A stretch of DNA of 64,000 nucleotides from Sabulicella rubraurantiaca (GTDB lineage: Bacteria > Pseudomonadota > Alphaproteobacteria > Acetobacterales > Acetobacteraceae). Where the stretch lies: assembly GCF_017355885.1 (NCBI RefSeq), contig NZ_JAFEUU010000003.1:248001-312000 (forward strand), given 5' to 3'. Below the pieces are notes generated by a model, which was given only the letters and a program-made list of their open reading frames with translations, did not search any database and was not told the origin of the DNA. Shown here in pieces: positions 56,020-64,000 of this stretch. A program made the position numbers and the translations under genes. Positions within the stretch are counted from its first letter, which is position 1, and every line of letters starts with the position of its first letter.

Positions 56020-57401
56020 GCGTGGCCTCCGCCCCTCTCCGCTGCGGCCGCCAGCATGCGCGCGAGGGCGATCGAGGCGAGGCGCGAGGTGACGCTGTCG
56101 GCGCGGCTGGTCAGGATGACCGGCACGCGCGCGCCCAGCACGAGGCCCGCGCTGTCCGCGCCCGCGAGGTAGCTGAGCTGCTTGGCGATCATGTTGCCGG
56201 CCTCGAGGTCCGGCGCGACCAGGATGTCGGCGTCGCCCGCGACGGGCGAGGTGATCTTCTTCACCGCCGCCGCCGCGCGGCTGATGGCGTTGTCGAAGGC
56301 GAGCGGGCCGTCGAGGATCGCCCCGGTGATCTGCCCACGGTCCGCCATCTTGCAGAGCGCCGCGGCCTCCAGCGTGCCGGGGATCTTCGGGTTCACCGTC
56401 TCGACCGCGGACAAGATCGCGACCTTTGGCGCCTTCTCGCCGAGCGCCCGCACCGTGTCCACCGCGTTCTGGACGATGTCCACCTTCGTGGCGAGGTCCG
56501 GCGCGATGTTGATCGCTGCGTCGGTGATGAAGAGCGGCTTGTGGTAGGACGCGACGTCCATGGCGAACACGTGGCTGAGCCGCCGCGTGCCCCTCAGCCC
56601 GCCCTCGCGCGAGACGACGGCGGCCATCAGCTCATCCGTGTGCAGGCTGCCCTTCATCAGCGCGGCGGCACGCCCGTCGCGGCAGAGGCGCACGGCTGCC
56701 ATGGCGGCCTCGTGCGGCGTCCCCGCCTCGACCACCTCGCACCCGTCCAGCGAGGCGCCGGCCTCGGCAGCGGCGTGCTCCATCGCAGCGCGCGGGCCGA
56801 CGAGGATCGGCAGGATCGCCCCGCCGCGGAGCGCCTGGAGCGGACCCAGAAGGCTGTCCCGGTCGCAGGGCCATGCGACGGCCACGCTCAGCGATGGCGC
56901 GGCAGCGGCGCGTTCCATGAGCGCCTCGAGGTGCCGGTGATGGTGCAGGATGATGTCCGGGCGGTCGGCCGGTGGCAGCGTCACGGGCTCGGCCGGGAGG
57001 CGCACCGTCACGGCGCCTTCGGCCACGCGGCCGCGCGGCGCCTCGACGACCAGGGCGATCACCGCGCTGTCTTCCGCTGGACGGGATGTCACCGTCCCCG
57101 TCACCCGGACCGTGTCGCCCGGTGCGGGGACCATCGAAAGGCGCAGATCCTCGGAGAGGAGCCGGCAGCCCGGGCCCGGCAGGTGCCGCGTGACGAAATC
57201 CAGCACGATGCCCTGCAGCATCAGCGCCTCGGCGGCGTCAGGCGCACCGGCGTGGTCGCGCCCCGGCACGCCGAGCATCGCCGCGGCGACGTCGAATGCC
57301 CGGTCCTGCAGCGCCCGCTCGGCGGTGGCCGTGAGCCCGATGCGCACGTCGTCCCGGGACGGTCCGGTGTGCAGCTGAAGATGGTGGGTGCCGATGCTCA
57401 C
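56016..57401 (-). CDS. Bifunctional enoyl-CoA hydratase / phosphate acyltransferase
   Basis: 461 aa. N-terminal about 135 residues are a MaoC-like hot-dog domain (recognisable by LRLSMVPAPGDTVRVTGTVTS), and the C-terminal about 320 form the phosphate acetyl/butyryltransferase fold (SVAVAWPCDRDSLLGPLQAL, LMKGSLHTDELM, FITDAAINIAPDLATK, GDADILVAPDLEAGN). It would interconvert acyl-CoA and acyl phosphate, and hydrate enoyl-CoA. This fusion is a known architecture in alphaproteobacteria. Start GTG 57401. First gene of the leftward operon; its control region faces the CoA-transferase operon. Confidence 0.9.
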   Translation of the reverse strand: MSIGTHHLQLHTGPSRDDVRIGLTATAERALQDRAFDVAAAMLGVPGRDHAGAPDAAEALMLQGIVLDFVTRHLPGPGCRLLSEDLRLSMVPAPGDTVRVTGTVTSRPAEDSAVIALVVEAPRGRVAEGAVTVRLPAEPVTLPPADRPDIILHHHRHLEALMERAAAAPSLSVAVAWPCDRDSLLGPLQALRGGAILPILVGPRAAMEHAAAEAGASLDGCEVVEAGTPHEAAMAAVRLCRDGRAAALMKGSLHTDELMAAVVSREGGLRGTRRLSHVFAMDVASYHKPLFITDAAINIAPDLATKVDIVQNAVDTVRALGEKAPKVAILSAVETVNPKIPGTLEAAALCKMADRGQITGAILDGPLAFDNAISRAAAAVKKITSPVAGDADILVAPDLEAGNMIAKQLSYLAGADSAGLVLGARVPVILTSRADSVTSRLASIALARMLAAAAERGGGHA

Positions 57402-57721
57402 GACCGTCGCCTCTCCGCCTTTCTGTCAGCCGTGCACGATCAAGGCTGCGTCGTGGCGCGCCGGCCGTCGCAGCCGCGAACCGCGCAGAGCCGTCGCCTG
57501 CGGCAGCGGCCGCAGGATCGGTTCCCCTGCCGCGGCGCAGCAAGTGGCGAGGCTGTCAAAAAACGTCCCGTTTGACCGGGTCGCACCCGCGACGAGGTGG
57601 CCAGGAATTCCGATAGCGTTCGGCGGCGACGGCAGGTGCGATGATGACTAGCGTGAGCCGCACGCGGCCCGCGCGGCGCCGGTGGCTGCACCGTCGGCGC
57701 AGGCACGCGCAGGAGACTGCG
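57402..57721. promoter_or_regulatory. Divergent control region of the acyl-phosphate and CoA-transferase operons
   Basis: 320 bp without a supported gene. It contains the inverted repeat GTCAAA-N10-TTTGAC (57555-57576) roughly midway between the two starts, a plausible operator for both directions, and TTTGACC-like half-sites. No FNR palindrome is seen. Confidence 0.45.
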
Positions 57722-58375
57722 ATGCGGATCGCCATCAACGCCGAGGAAGCAGCCAAGCTGGTGCCCGACGGCGCCAGCGTGATGGTCGCCGGCTTTCTGG
57801 GCGTGGGCACGCCGGAGAGGCTGGTCGAGGCGCTCGTCGCCCGCGGCGCGCGCGGCCTCACGGTCATCGGAAACGACACGGCGCGGCCCGGGCTCGGGAT
57901 AGGCAAGCTGATCGACGCCGGATGTGTCGCGCGCGTCGTCGCCTCGCACATCGGCACGAACCCGGTGACCCAGCGGAAGATGCTGGCTGGCGAGATTCAG
58001 GTGGACCTGGTGCCTCAGGGCACGCTGGCAGAGCGCATCCGGGCGGGCGGCGCCGGGCTGGGCGGCGTGCTGACGCCGACCGGTGTCGGCACCGCCGCAG
58101 CGGACGGCAAGCGCGTGATCGAACTCGACGGACGCGAGTTTCTGCTGGAGCCGCCGCTGCGCGCCGACGTGGCGCTGCTGCACGCGCACGAGGCGGACCA
58201 CTTCTTCAACCTCGCCTACCGGCTGACGGCGACGAACTTCAATCCGGTCATGGCGCTCGCCGCCGACTGCGTGATCGCCGAGGCCGACGAGGTCGTGCCG
58301 ATCGGCGTGATTCCGCCCGACGCGGTCCGCACCTCCGGCATTCTCGTGGATTACCTCGTGGCACGGGGGCGATGA
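57722..58375 (+). CDS. CoA transferase subunit A
   Basis: 217 aa. Class I 3-oxoacid/acetate CoA-transferase alpha subunit: EEAAKLVPDGASVMVAGFLGVGTP and ADVALLHAHEADHFFNLAYRLTATNFNPVMALAADCVI are typical of AtoD/ScoA. ATG 57722 gives the normal N-terminus. Overlaps the beta subunit (ATGA), so the two are co-translated. Confidence 0.92.
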   Translation: MRIAINAEEAAKLVPDGASVMVAGFLGVGTPERLVEALVARGARGLTVIGNDTARPGLGIGKLIDAGCVARVVASHIGTNPVTQRKMLAGEIQVDLVPQGTLAERIRAGGAGLGGVLTPTGVGTAAADGKRVIELDGREFLLEPPLRADVALLHAHEADHFFNLAYRLTATNFNPVMALAADCVIAEADEVVPIGVIPPDAVRTSGILVDYLVARGR

Positions 58376-59055
58376 GCATGGACGCGAAGGAATTGATCGC
58401 ACGGCGCGTCGCCCTTGAGCTGCACAACCGCACCCTGGTCAATCTCGGCATCGGCCTGCCGACCCTGGTTGCGCGGTACGTGCCGCCGGGCATCCGCGTG
58501 GCCTTCCAGAGCGAGAACGGCATACTGGGCTTCGACACCCGGCCGCCGGAGGGGATGGAGAACCCAGACCTGACCGATGCCGGCGGCAGTCCCATCTCCG
58601 CCCTGCCGGGCGCGTGGAGCTTCGACAGCGCGACCTCCTTCGCGCTGATCCGTGGCGGCCACCTGGACATGACGGTGCTCGGCGGCCTTCAGGTAGATGC
58701 AGCGGGACGACTGGCGAACTGGATGGTGCCGGGAAGGATGGTGGCCGGCATGGGCGGGGCGATGGACCTCGTCGTCGGTGCGCGCCGGGTGGTGGTCGCC
58801 ATGCAGCACGCCGCGAAGGGCGAGCCGAAGATCGTCCCGGAGCTGACCCTGCCGCCGACCGCTGCACGGCGCATCACGCTGGTGGTCACCGATCTGGCGG
58901 TGATCGAGCCGACGGACGAGGGGCTGCTGCTGCGCGAGCGCGCGCCAGGCGTGACCGTGGACCAGATTGTCGCGGCGACGGGCGCGCAGATGCTGATTCG
59001 GGGCACGGTGCCCGAGATGCCGATCGCGCCGGCTCCCGAGGGAGCGCCGGGGTGA
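58372..59055 (+). CDS. CoA transferase subunit B
   Basis: 227 aa. Beta subunit with the catalytic-glutamate motif QSENGILG (Glu48) and the GGHLDMTVLGGLQVD and LVVTDLAVIEPT stretches. Together with subunit A it moves CoA between acetate and acetoacetate or another short acid. Substrate not fixed by sequence. Overlaps the next gene by GTGA. Confidence 0.92.
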   Translation: MSMDAKELIARRVALELHNRTLVNLGIGLPTLVARYVPPGIRVAFQSENGILGFDTRPPEGMENPDLTDAGGSPISALPGAWSFDSATSFALIRGGHLDMTVLGGLQVDAAGRLANWMVPGRMVAGMGGAMDLVVGARRVVVAMQHAAKGEPKIVPELTLPPTAARRITLVVTDLAVIEPTDEGLLLRERAPGVTVDQIVAATGAQMLIRGTVPEMPIAPAPEGAPG

Positions 59056-60188
59056 GCGCCCCGCCGGTGAACGAGGCCCGGCGCGAAGCGGCAGGTCCGG
59101 ACCGCGTGGCCGTTGCCGGCGCGAACGGAACGGTGACGCTCATCGAGCGCGCCTTCGTCCTGCTCCTCATCGGCGGCCTGCTGCTCGGCGTCCTGGCAGT
59201 CCTGTGGCCCTTCGGCACAGCCATCCTCTTCGCGACGGTCCTGGCGATCGCCACGTGGCCACTGCGGACGGCCATGGTGCGGCGCGGCGTGTCGCGCGGG
59301 CTCGCCGCCACGTTGATGTGCCTCGCGGCCCTGCTGGTCGTCGGCCTTCCCGCCCTCGTCGCCGCACCGCGCCTGACCGCGCAGGTGTCAGGGCTGAATG
59401 CGAATGTCGCGGCAGCGTTCAACGCCCTGCCCGACTCGCCGCCCGGGTGGCTATCCGGTCTTCCGGTCGTCGGGGCCAGGGCGACCGGAGTCTGGGCGGC
59501 CGTGGCGGCGGCCGAGGGCGACCTGTACACGCTGCTCGCCCCCTACGCGGAGACGCTGCGGCGCGGCGTGGTGGCGGCCGCATCCGCCCTCGCGGAAAGC
59601 GCGCTGGAGTTCCTGCTCAGCATCATCGTCGCCGGCATGCTGTGGGCGAGGGGCGACGCCGTGCAGGAGGCCCTCCGGGACGTCGCGCTCCGCCTCGGCG
59701 GCGATGCAGCGGTCGGGGCGCTGGAAACCGCCAGCGGCGCGCTGCGCGGCGTCGCCTATGGCGTCGTCGGCACCGCGCTGATCCAGGGGCTGCTGATGGC
59801 GACAGGTGCGTGGATCGCCGGCGTGCCGGGCGCCGTCCTCCTCGGCTTCCTCGTGCTGCTTCTGGCGATCAGCCAGGTCGGCGCGATCCTGCTTCCCCTG
59901 GTGTGGGGCGGCGCCGGGTGGTGGCTCTTCCAGCGCGACGAATCGGGCTGGGGCGTGTTCATGCTCGTTTGGGGATTCCTCCTTGTCACGATGAGCGACA
60001 ACGTGCTGCGGCCCTGGCTGATCAGCCGCGGCCTGACGATGCCGATGACGCTGGTCATCCTTGGCGTGTTCGGCGGGTTCGTCTCCCTCGGCTTCCTCGG
60101 ACTCTTCGTCGGGCCGGCGCTCCTCGCGGTCGCGTTCACCTTGCTGCAGGCCTGGCGGGGCCAGCTGCCAGCAACCTTCGAGAGCTGA
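59052..60188 (+). CDS. AI-2E family transporter (PerM/TqsA-like permease)
   Basis: 378 aa with about 7-8 membrane helices and the family-typical last segments LVTMSDNVLRPWLISRGLTMPMTLVILGVFGGF and LGFLGLFVGPALLAVAFTLL. These UPF0118 proteins are poorly defined exporters (autoinducer-2, Na+/H+ or others). It starts at GTG 59052, overlapping the CoA-transferase stop, which suggests it may export a small acid made by this pathway; that is inference. Confidence 0.82.
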   Translation: MSAPPVNEARREAAGPDRVAVAGANGTVTLIERAFVLLLIGGLLLGVLAVLWPFGTAILFATVLAIATWPLRTAMVRRGVSRGLAATLMCLAALLVVGLPALVAAPRLTAQVSGLNANVAAAFNALPDSPPGWLSGLPVVGARATGVWAAVAAAEGDLYTLLAPYAETLRRGVVAAASALAESALEFLLSIIVAGMLWARGDAVQEALRDVALRLGGDAAVGALETASGALRGVAYGVVGTALIQGLLMATGAWIAGVPGAVLLGFLVLLLAISQVGAILLPLVWGGAGWWLFQRDESGWGVFMLVWGFLLVTMSDNVLRPWLISRGLTMPMTLVILGVFGGFVSLGFLGLFVGPALLAVAFTLLQAWRGQLPATFES

Positions 60189-60192
60189 GGCC

Positions 60193-61920
60193 ATGCCCGC
60201 GGACGCACCGGCGGAGGTGGCGGCGGGGCGCGCGGAACGGGCCACGCGGCGCCTCGGTCTGCCGGTTCTCTCCTGGCTGCCGGGCTACGCGCCGGCCTGG
60301 CTGCCGCAGGACGCCGTCGCCGGAGTCACGCTGGCCGCCTACGCGATCCCTGTCGCACTGGCCTACGCCGCGCTCGCCGGCCTGCCGCCGCAGCTCGGCA
60401 TCTACGGTTACCTGCTCGGGGGCCTCGGCTATGCCCTGTTCGGCTCCTCGCGCCACCTGGCCATCGGGCCGACCTCGGCGATCTCCCTGATGGTGGGCGC
60501 AGGGGCCGCAGCGATCGCCGGCGGCGATCCCGCCATGCACGCCGCCGTGGCGACGCTCACGGCCTTCGCCGTCGCGGTGATCTGCCTCGTCGCATGGGGC
60601 GCCCGGCTCAGCGCCCTGGTCAAGCTGATCAGCAACAGCGTGCTGGTCGGGTTCCGCTTCGGCGCGGGGCTGACGATCTCCATGACGCAGCTCCCTGCCC
60701 TGTTCGGCGTCCCGGGCGGCGGGCGGGACTTCATCGAGCGGGCGTGGCTCCTGCTCGGCCAGCTCGGCGAGGTGAATCCCTACGCCCTCGCCCTCGGCCT
60801 GGCGGCGCTGATTGCGCTCGTCGCGGGGGGGCACCTGCTGCCCGGCAAGCCGGTCGCGCTCGCCGTGGTCGTGCTGGCGATCGCCGCGGTGCCTGCGCTG
60901 GGCCTGGCCGGCCACATCGCGGTGACCGGCGCCATCCCGCCGGGTTTGCCCGAGATCGGCCTGCCCCAGCTCCGCCTGCGCGACGTGCCCGACCTCTTCC
61001 CCCTCGCGGCCGGCTGCGTGCTGCTGGCCTATATCGAGGGCGTCTCGGCGGCGCGCAGCTTCGCCGAGAAGCATGGCTACGCCATCAATGCGCGCCGCGA
61101 GTTCCTCGGCCTCGGCGCGGCGAACCTGCTCGCCGGGCTGGGGCACAGCTACCCGGTGGCTGGCGGGCTGTCGCAATCCGCGGTGAACGAGAAGGCGGGC
61201 GCGCGGTCGCCCCTCTCGCTGGTTTTCGCCTCGGCTACCCTCGCCCTCTGCCTCATCTTCCTGACGGGGCCGCTGGCCTACCTGCCGAAGGCGGTGCTCG
61301 CGGCCATCGTGCTGACCGCGGTCGCGGGCCTCATCGACGTGGGCGCGATGGCGCGACTGTGGCGGGTCAGTCGCCTCGACTTCGCCGCAGCTTCCTGCGC
61401 GCTGGCCGGCGTGCTGCTGCTCGGCATCCTGCAGGGTGTGCTGCTGGCGGCGCTGGCCTCGGTCCTCATGGTCCTCGCCCGCGGGACGCGGCCGCACGTC
61501 GCCGTGCTCGGGCGCATCCCCGGCACGAGGCAATTCGGCGACCGTGGACTGCACCCCGAGAACGAGCCGATCCCCGGTGTGCTGGCCGTCCGGCCGGAGG
61601 GGGCGCTCATCTACCTCGGCGCGGAGCATGTCGAGGAGGCCGTCATGGCTGCGGTCGATGCCGCGCCGGCGGGGGCGCTCCGCACCGTCGTGTGCGACCT
61701 CTCCGCCACGCCGAACATGGATTTCTCGGGGGCGCAGGCGCTGCGGCGGCTGCACGCGGCGCTCGCTGCACGCGGCATCGCGCTGCGGCTGGTCGGCGCG
61801 CATGGCCGCGTGCGCGAGGTGCTCAGGCGCGACGGCATCGCGGTCCTGGCTGGCGGCGGAGACCGCGGCGACACGCTGGAAGGCTTCGCAATGGGAGACG
61901 CGGCGGGACAGGCGCGCTGA
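60193..61920 (+). CDS. SulP-family anion transporter with STAS domain
   Basis: 575 aa. About 11-14 membrane helices with the SulP/SLC26 pattern LPQDAVAGVTLAAYAIPVALAYA, HLAIGPTSAISLM, and SYPVAGGLSQSAVNEKAGARSPLS, then a C-terminal STAS domain (from about 445; AVDAAPAGALRTVVCDLSATPNMDFSGAQALRRL) for regulation. Substrates in the family are sulfate, bicarbonate or dicarboxylates. It begins 4 bp after the AI-2E gene, so co-transcribed with CoA transferase. Confidence 0.9.
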   Translation: MPADAPAEVAAGRAERATRRLGLPVLSWLPGYAPAWLPQDAVAGVTLAAYAIPVALAYAALAGLPPQLGIYGYLLGGLGYALFGSSRHLAIGPTSAISLMVGAGAAAIAGGDPAMHAAVATLTAFAVAVICLVAWGARLSALVKLISNSVLVGFRFGAGLTISMTQLPALFGVPGGGRDFIERAWLLLGQLGEVNPYALALGLAALIALVAGGHLLPGKPVALAVVVLAIAAVPALGLAGHIAVTGAIPPGLPEIGLPQLRLRDVPDLFPLAAGCVLLAYIEGVSAARSFAEKHGYAINARREFLGLGAANLLAGLGHSYPVAGGLSQSAVNEKAGARSPLSLVFASATLALCLIFLTGPLAYLPKAVLAAIVLTAVAGLIDVGAMARLWRVSRLDFAAASCALAGVLLLGILQGVLLAALASVLMVLARGTRPHVAVLGRIPGTRQFGDRGLHPENEPIPGVLAVRPEGALIYLGAEHVEEAVMAAVDAAPAGALRTVVCDLSATPNMDFSGAQALRRLHAALAARGIALRLVGAHGRVREVLRRDGIAVLAGGGDRGDTLEGFAMGDAAGQAR

Positions 61921-61938
61921 CCGCGGCGCCGCGATTCT

Positions 61939-62958
61939 TCAGAAACTGATGCCCAGGCCGAAGGACACGCCAGTCACACCCTTGTCGGCGAAGAGGTACC
62001 GCGCGACGAGGCGGACGCGCGACAGATTGATGCCCGCCAGACCGACCTCGTGGCGGCCGACATCGAACTCGATGCCGCCGCCGAGCTTCACCGCCCATCC
62101 AAAGCCGAGCGCTTGGCGCTGGTCGCCCAGATAGGTCGTCGCCGAACCGTCCAGCACCCAGCGCACCGGCCGGCCGAAGGCCTCCCACCCGGTGGGCCAG
62201 CGGTACCGGGCCCACAGGCCCAGCGTCCTCGCAGTGGTGTTGCCGCGCGCGGCCGCCAGCGTGTCGCCGAAGGTCTCCAGCCTGATCTGCGTGTAGCGGA
62301 GCTCGACGTCGATGTCCCGCGCCGGGCGGTGATCGTAGTAGGCGAGCATCAGGGACCCGCCATAGCCGCCGACATTGGCGTGCACGGAGCGGAGCCGGGA
62401 GAACTCGACGTCGCTGCGGTTGTCCACGAAGGCTGCGAACAGGGAGGAGTCGCTGGCCGCGTAGCCGAGCGAGCCGTTCAGGATGGGCCGGAGGACCAGG
62501 TGATCGGTCAGGCGAATGTCCCACCCCACCCCGAGCGTCGCGGCAGCGTTGTTCCACCGCAGCGGAAGCTGTCGCGCGCCCGCGCCGGTGAGCAGCGTGC
62601 GCGGGTCGTAGCGGGCATAGCCGACATAGCTCTCGAGGAAGAGCGGGAACGAGTTGCTCACCGTGAAGCCGAAGCCGAACTGGCCGAGGGTCAGGGCTGG
62701 CGCGGCTTCCCGGCCGCCTGGGTTGGACGAGGCGCGGTTCACGGTGATGGCATTGGAGGATCCGTCGGGCGTGACGTTGTAGCCCATGAGCGCGAGCACG
62801 CCGCCCGGCCTTGGCCGAAGGCTGGCGATGGCCTCGCGGACCTGGTCGCGGGCAGTGCCGTCGCCCGCCTGCCCCGCTGCGGGAGGAGCCCAGGCGAGCC
62901 ACGCCAGCACCATGGCCGGTCCCGCGATGGCCCACCGACGAGGCAATGGCGGCATCAT
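61939..62958 (-). CDS. Outer-membrane beta-barrel protein
   Basis: 339 aa. Signal peptide (MMPPLPRRWAIAGPAMVLAWLAWAPPAAGQA), a short N-terminal region, and then repeated amphipathic beta-strands with aromatic girdles, ending with a C-terminal phenylalanine (SFGLGISF) as required for BAM insertion. The architecture recalls autotransporter-like or OmpA-type barrels without plug or passenger. ATG 62958 overlaps the stop of the upstream lipoprotein gene (ATGA). Function unknown. Confidence 0.7.
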   Translation of the reverse strand: MMPPLPRRWAIAGPAMVLAWLAWAPPAAGQAGDGTARDQVREAIASLRPRPGGVLALMGYNVTPDGSSNAITVNRASSNPGGREAAPALTLGQFGFGFTVSNSFPLFLESYVGYARYDPRTLLTGAGARQLPLRWNNAAATLGVGWDIRLTDHLVLRPILNGSLGYAASDSSLFAAFVDNRSDVEFSRLRSVHANVGGYGGSLMLAYYDHRPARDIDVELRYTQIRLETFGDTLAAARGNTTARTLGLWARYRWPTGWEAFGRPVRWVLDGSATTYLGDQRQALGFGWAVKLGGGIEFDVGRHEVGLAGINLSRVRLVARYLFADKGVTGVSFGLGISF

Positions 62959-63914
62959 CGCGCGTGCGGGCGGCGCTGCCGCGATGCCGGCTCGGTGGAT
63001 GGTGGCGGCGCGGGCGGCGGAGGCGGGCAGGGCGCAGCATCCGGCAGCCCGCCGGGAGTTCTCGGCAGAAAGGCGGCGAGGCGCATGAGCTGATCTCGCG
63101 TGGCCCGGACCTGCCGCGCCGTCTCCTCCTGCGGCAGGCGCGAGGCGCGTTCGTTCAGCAGCGCATGACCCTCTCCGACCTGGAGGAGCGCGCGGGCGTA
63201 GAGTGCGCGCGAGGCTTCCCGTGCGGCGAACTCGCGGTCGCGCAGGGCGGCGACGTCGCGCACCGCCTGCTGGGCCGCCGGATCGTGCGTCGCCCGCACC
63301 AACGCGGCATAGGCCTCGGCAGTCGCGGTCCGGTGCGGAGCGTCGGCCTCGTCAGGCGGCAGCACCGCGGCGAGCGCTGCAACGAGGGTTTGAACATCGC
63401 TGTCGGCCGCCTTGATCATGTCAGCGAGCTGCGGTGCCTGCGCGTTCCTGATGGTCGCTTCCCGCAGAAGGGCGCCGAGCGCCGCGACGGCGTGGCTCCC
63501 CGCTTCGCTCACGGTGGCCGCCCGCGGCACCAGGTGATAGGCGAAAGGGTTCTCGCGATAGGGCAGGGCGCCGTCATCCGCGAGGATGGTGAGCGCCCGG
63601 AGGTAGGTCGTGAGCGCCTCCTGCATGGCGCGAAGGCCGAGGCGCCGCGGATCCTCAGGCGCCCAGCTCACCTCGGCCGGCGCGCAGACGACGGCGACGA
63701 CCGGATAGTCCACGGTCGTGCTTGCGGTCCCGGCCCAATCCCGGACAGGTGTGTAGTCCGGCCAGCTGCAGGCAGCCGAGAGGAGGGTGAGTGCGATGGC
63801 GGCCACTGGCGCGATGCTTGCCCTCGGGGGCGGCGCCACGGCTTCCTTCGTCGCAGCTGCGCCGGTATGGCGCAAACGGCCTTCCGCGGTCACATCGCCT
63901 CCTCGTCCACACAT
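62955..63914 (-). CDS. Large hypothetical lipoprotein
   Basis: 319 aa. A signal region ending in LTLLSAAC (lipobox, about Cys49) follows an unusually long N-terminal stretch, so GTG 63893 may be the better start. The mature part is helical, Ala/Arg/Glu-rich, with a Pro-rich tail (PPPPPAPPPSTEP), and no recognised domain. Translational coupling to the barrel gene suggests that the two form an outer-membrane complex. Begins the pair near the right end of the window. Confidence 0.6.
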   Translation of the reverse strand: MCGRGGDVTAEGRLRHTGAAATKEAVAPPPRASIAPVAAIALTLLSAACSWPDYTPVRDWAGTASTTVDYPVVAVVCAPAEVSWAPEDPRRLGLRAMQEALTTYLRALTILADDGALPYRENPFAYHLVPRAATVSEAGSHAVAALGALLREATIRNAQAPQLADMIKAADSDVQTLVAALAAVLPPDEADAPHRTATAEAYAALVRATHDPAAQQAVRDVAALRDREFAAREASRALYARALLQVGEGHALLNERASRLPQEETARQVRATRDQLMRLAAFLPRTPGGLPDAAPCPPPPPAPPPSTEPASRQRRPHAR

Positions 63915-64000
63915 GACGCGCCGGAGGCATCCGGGTAGGGGCTGTTCCGTCCAACCGCCATTCCGGGCGCCGCTCGACGCTGAGCCGCCTCGGACCCGCG

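Overview
The window is a high-GC, gene-dense stretch of an alphaproteobacterial chromosome. The Usg protein gene, the groESL operon under CIRCE control, the hemJ-rho neighbourhood, the his operon layout, phasins and DUF3141 genes fit an Acetobacteraceae (Roseomonas-like) organism, but no rRNA or other decisive taxonomic marker is present, so this is an inference. No CRISPR array, prophage, integrase or complete insertion sequence was seen.

Layout, left part (1-38 kb, mostly core genome): the end of a probable Na/Pi cotransporter; proB-uppP; a YjbF-type lipoprotein; a PAS protein with a degenerate GGDEF domain; argH with a small LptM-like lipoprotein, divergent from a TlpA-like thioredoxin; an RTX-repeat protein overlapping an FMN-dependent hydroxy-acid oxidase; an XRE-like regulator; usg; groES-groEL behind two CIRCE operators; mfd; a DEAD-box helicase; a zinc alcohol dehydrogenase divergent from an SDR/PfkB-kinase pair; an HMA/DUF305 pair (probably copper); an envelope-stress type operon (amphipathic helical protein, holin-like DUF1469 protein, DUF3618 protein); nhaA; two divergent PAS histidine kinases; a TetR regulator with a phasin; gmhB-hemJ-PrsW-like protease-rho; and a tightly overlapped his operon (hisB, DUF2628, hisH, GNAT, hisA, hisF, hisE) followed by tRNA-Ser(GGA).

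Middle part (38-51 kb, accessory in character): a DnaQ-like exonuclease, two solute-binding proteins without transporter partners, a GAF protein, an amidase, a cyclase and a ROK regulator, then gene-poor DNA that holds a strong leftward terminator with no obvious gene in front of it, a di-iron MBL-fold protein, a phasin-like protein, a Crp/Fnr regulator with an FNR/DNR-type box upstream, and a DUF4239 membrane protein with an apparent frameshift.

Right part (51-64 kb): a leftward overlapping operon encodes a fused MaoC/phosphate acyltransferase, an acetate kinase, a FabI-like reductase, an unrecognised 151-aa protein and a DUF3141 (PHA-synthase-like) protein. Divergent from it, a rightward overlapping operon encodes a two-subunit CoA transferase and an AI-2E family permease, followed 4 bp later by a SulP anion transporter. 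A 22-bp inverted repeat lies between the two operons. Together with the phasin-like, Crp/Fnr and O2-sensor-like genes nearby, this looks like an acyl-CoA / acyl-phosphate / polyester module used under low oxygen or overflow conditions. The window closes with an overlapping lipoprotein/outer-membrane-barrel pair.
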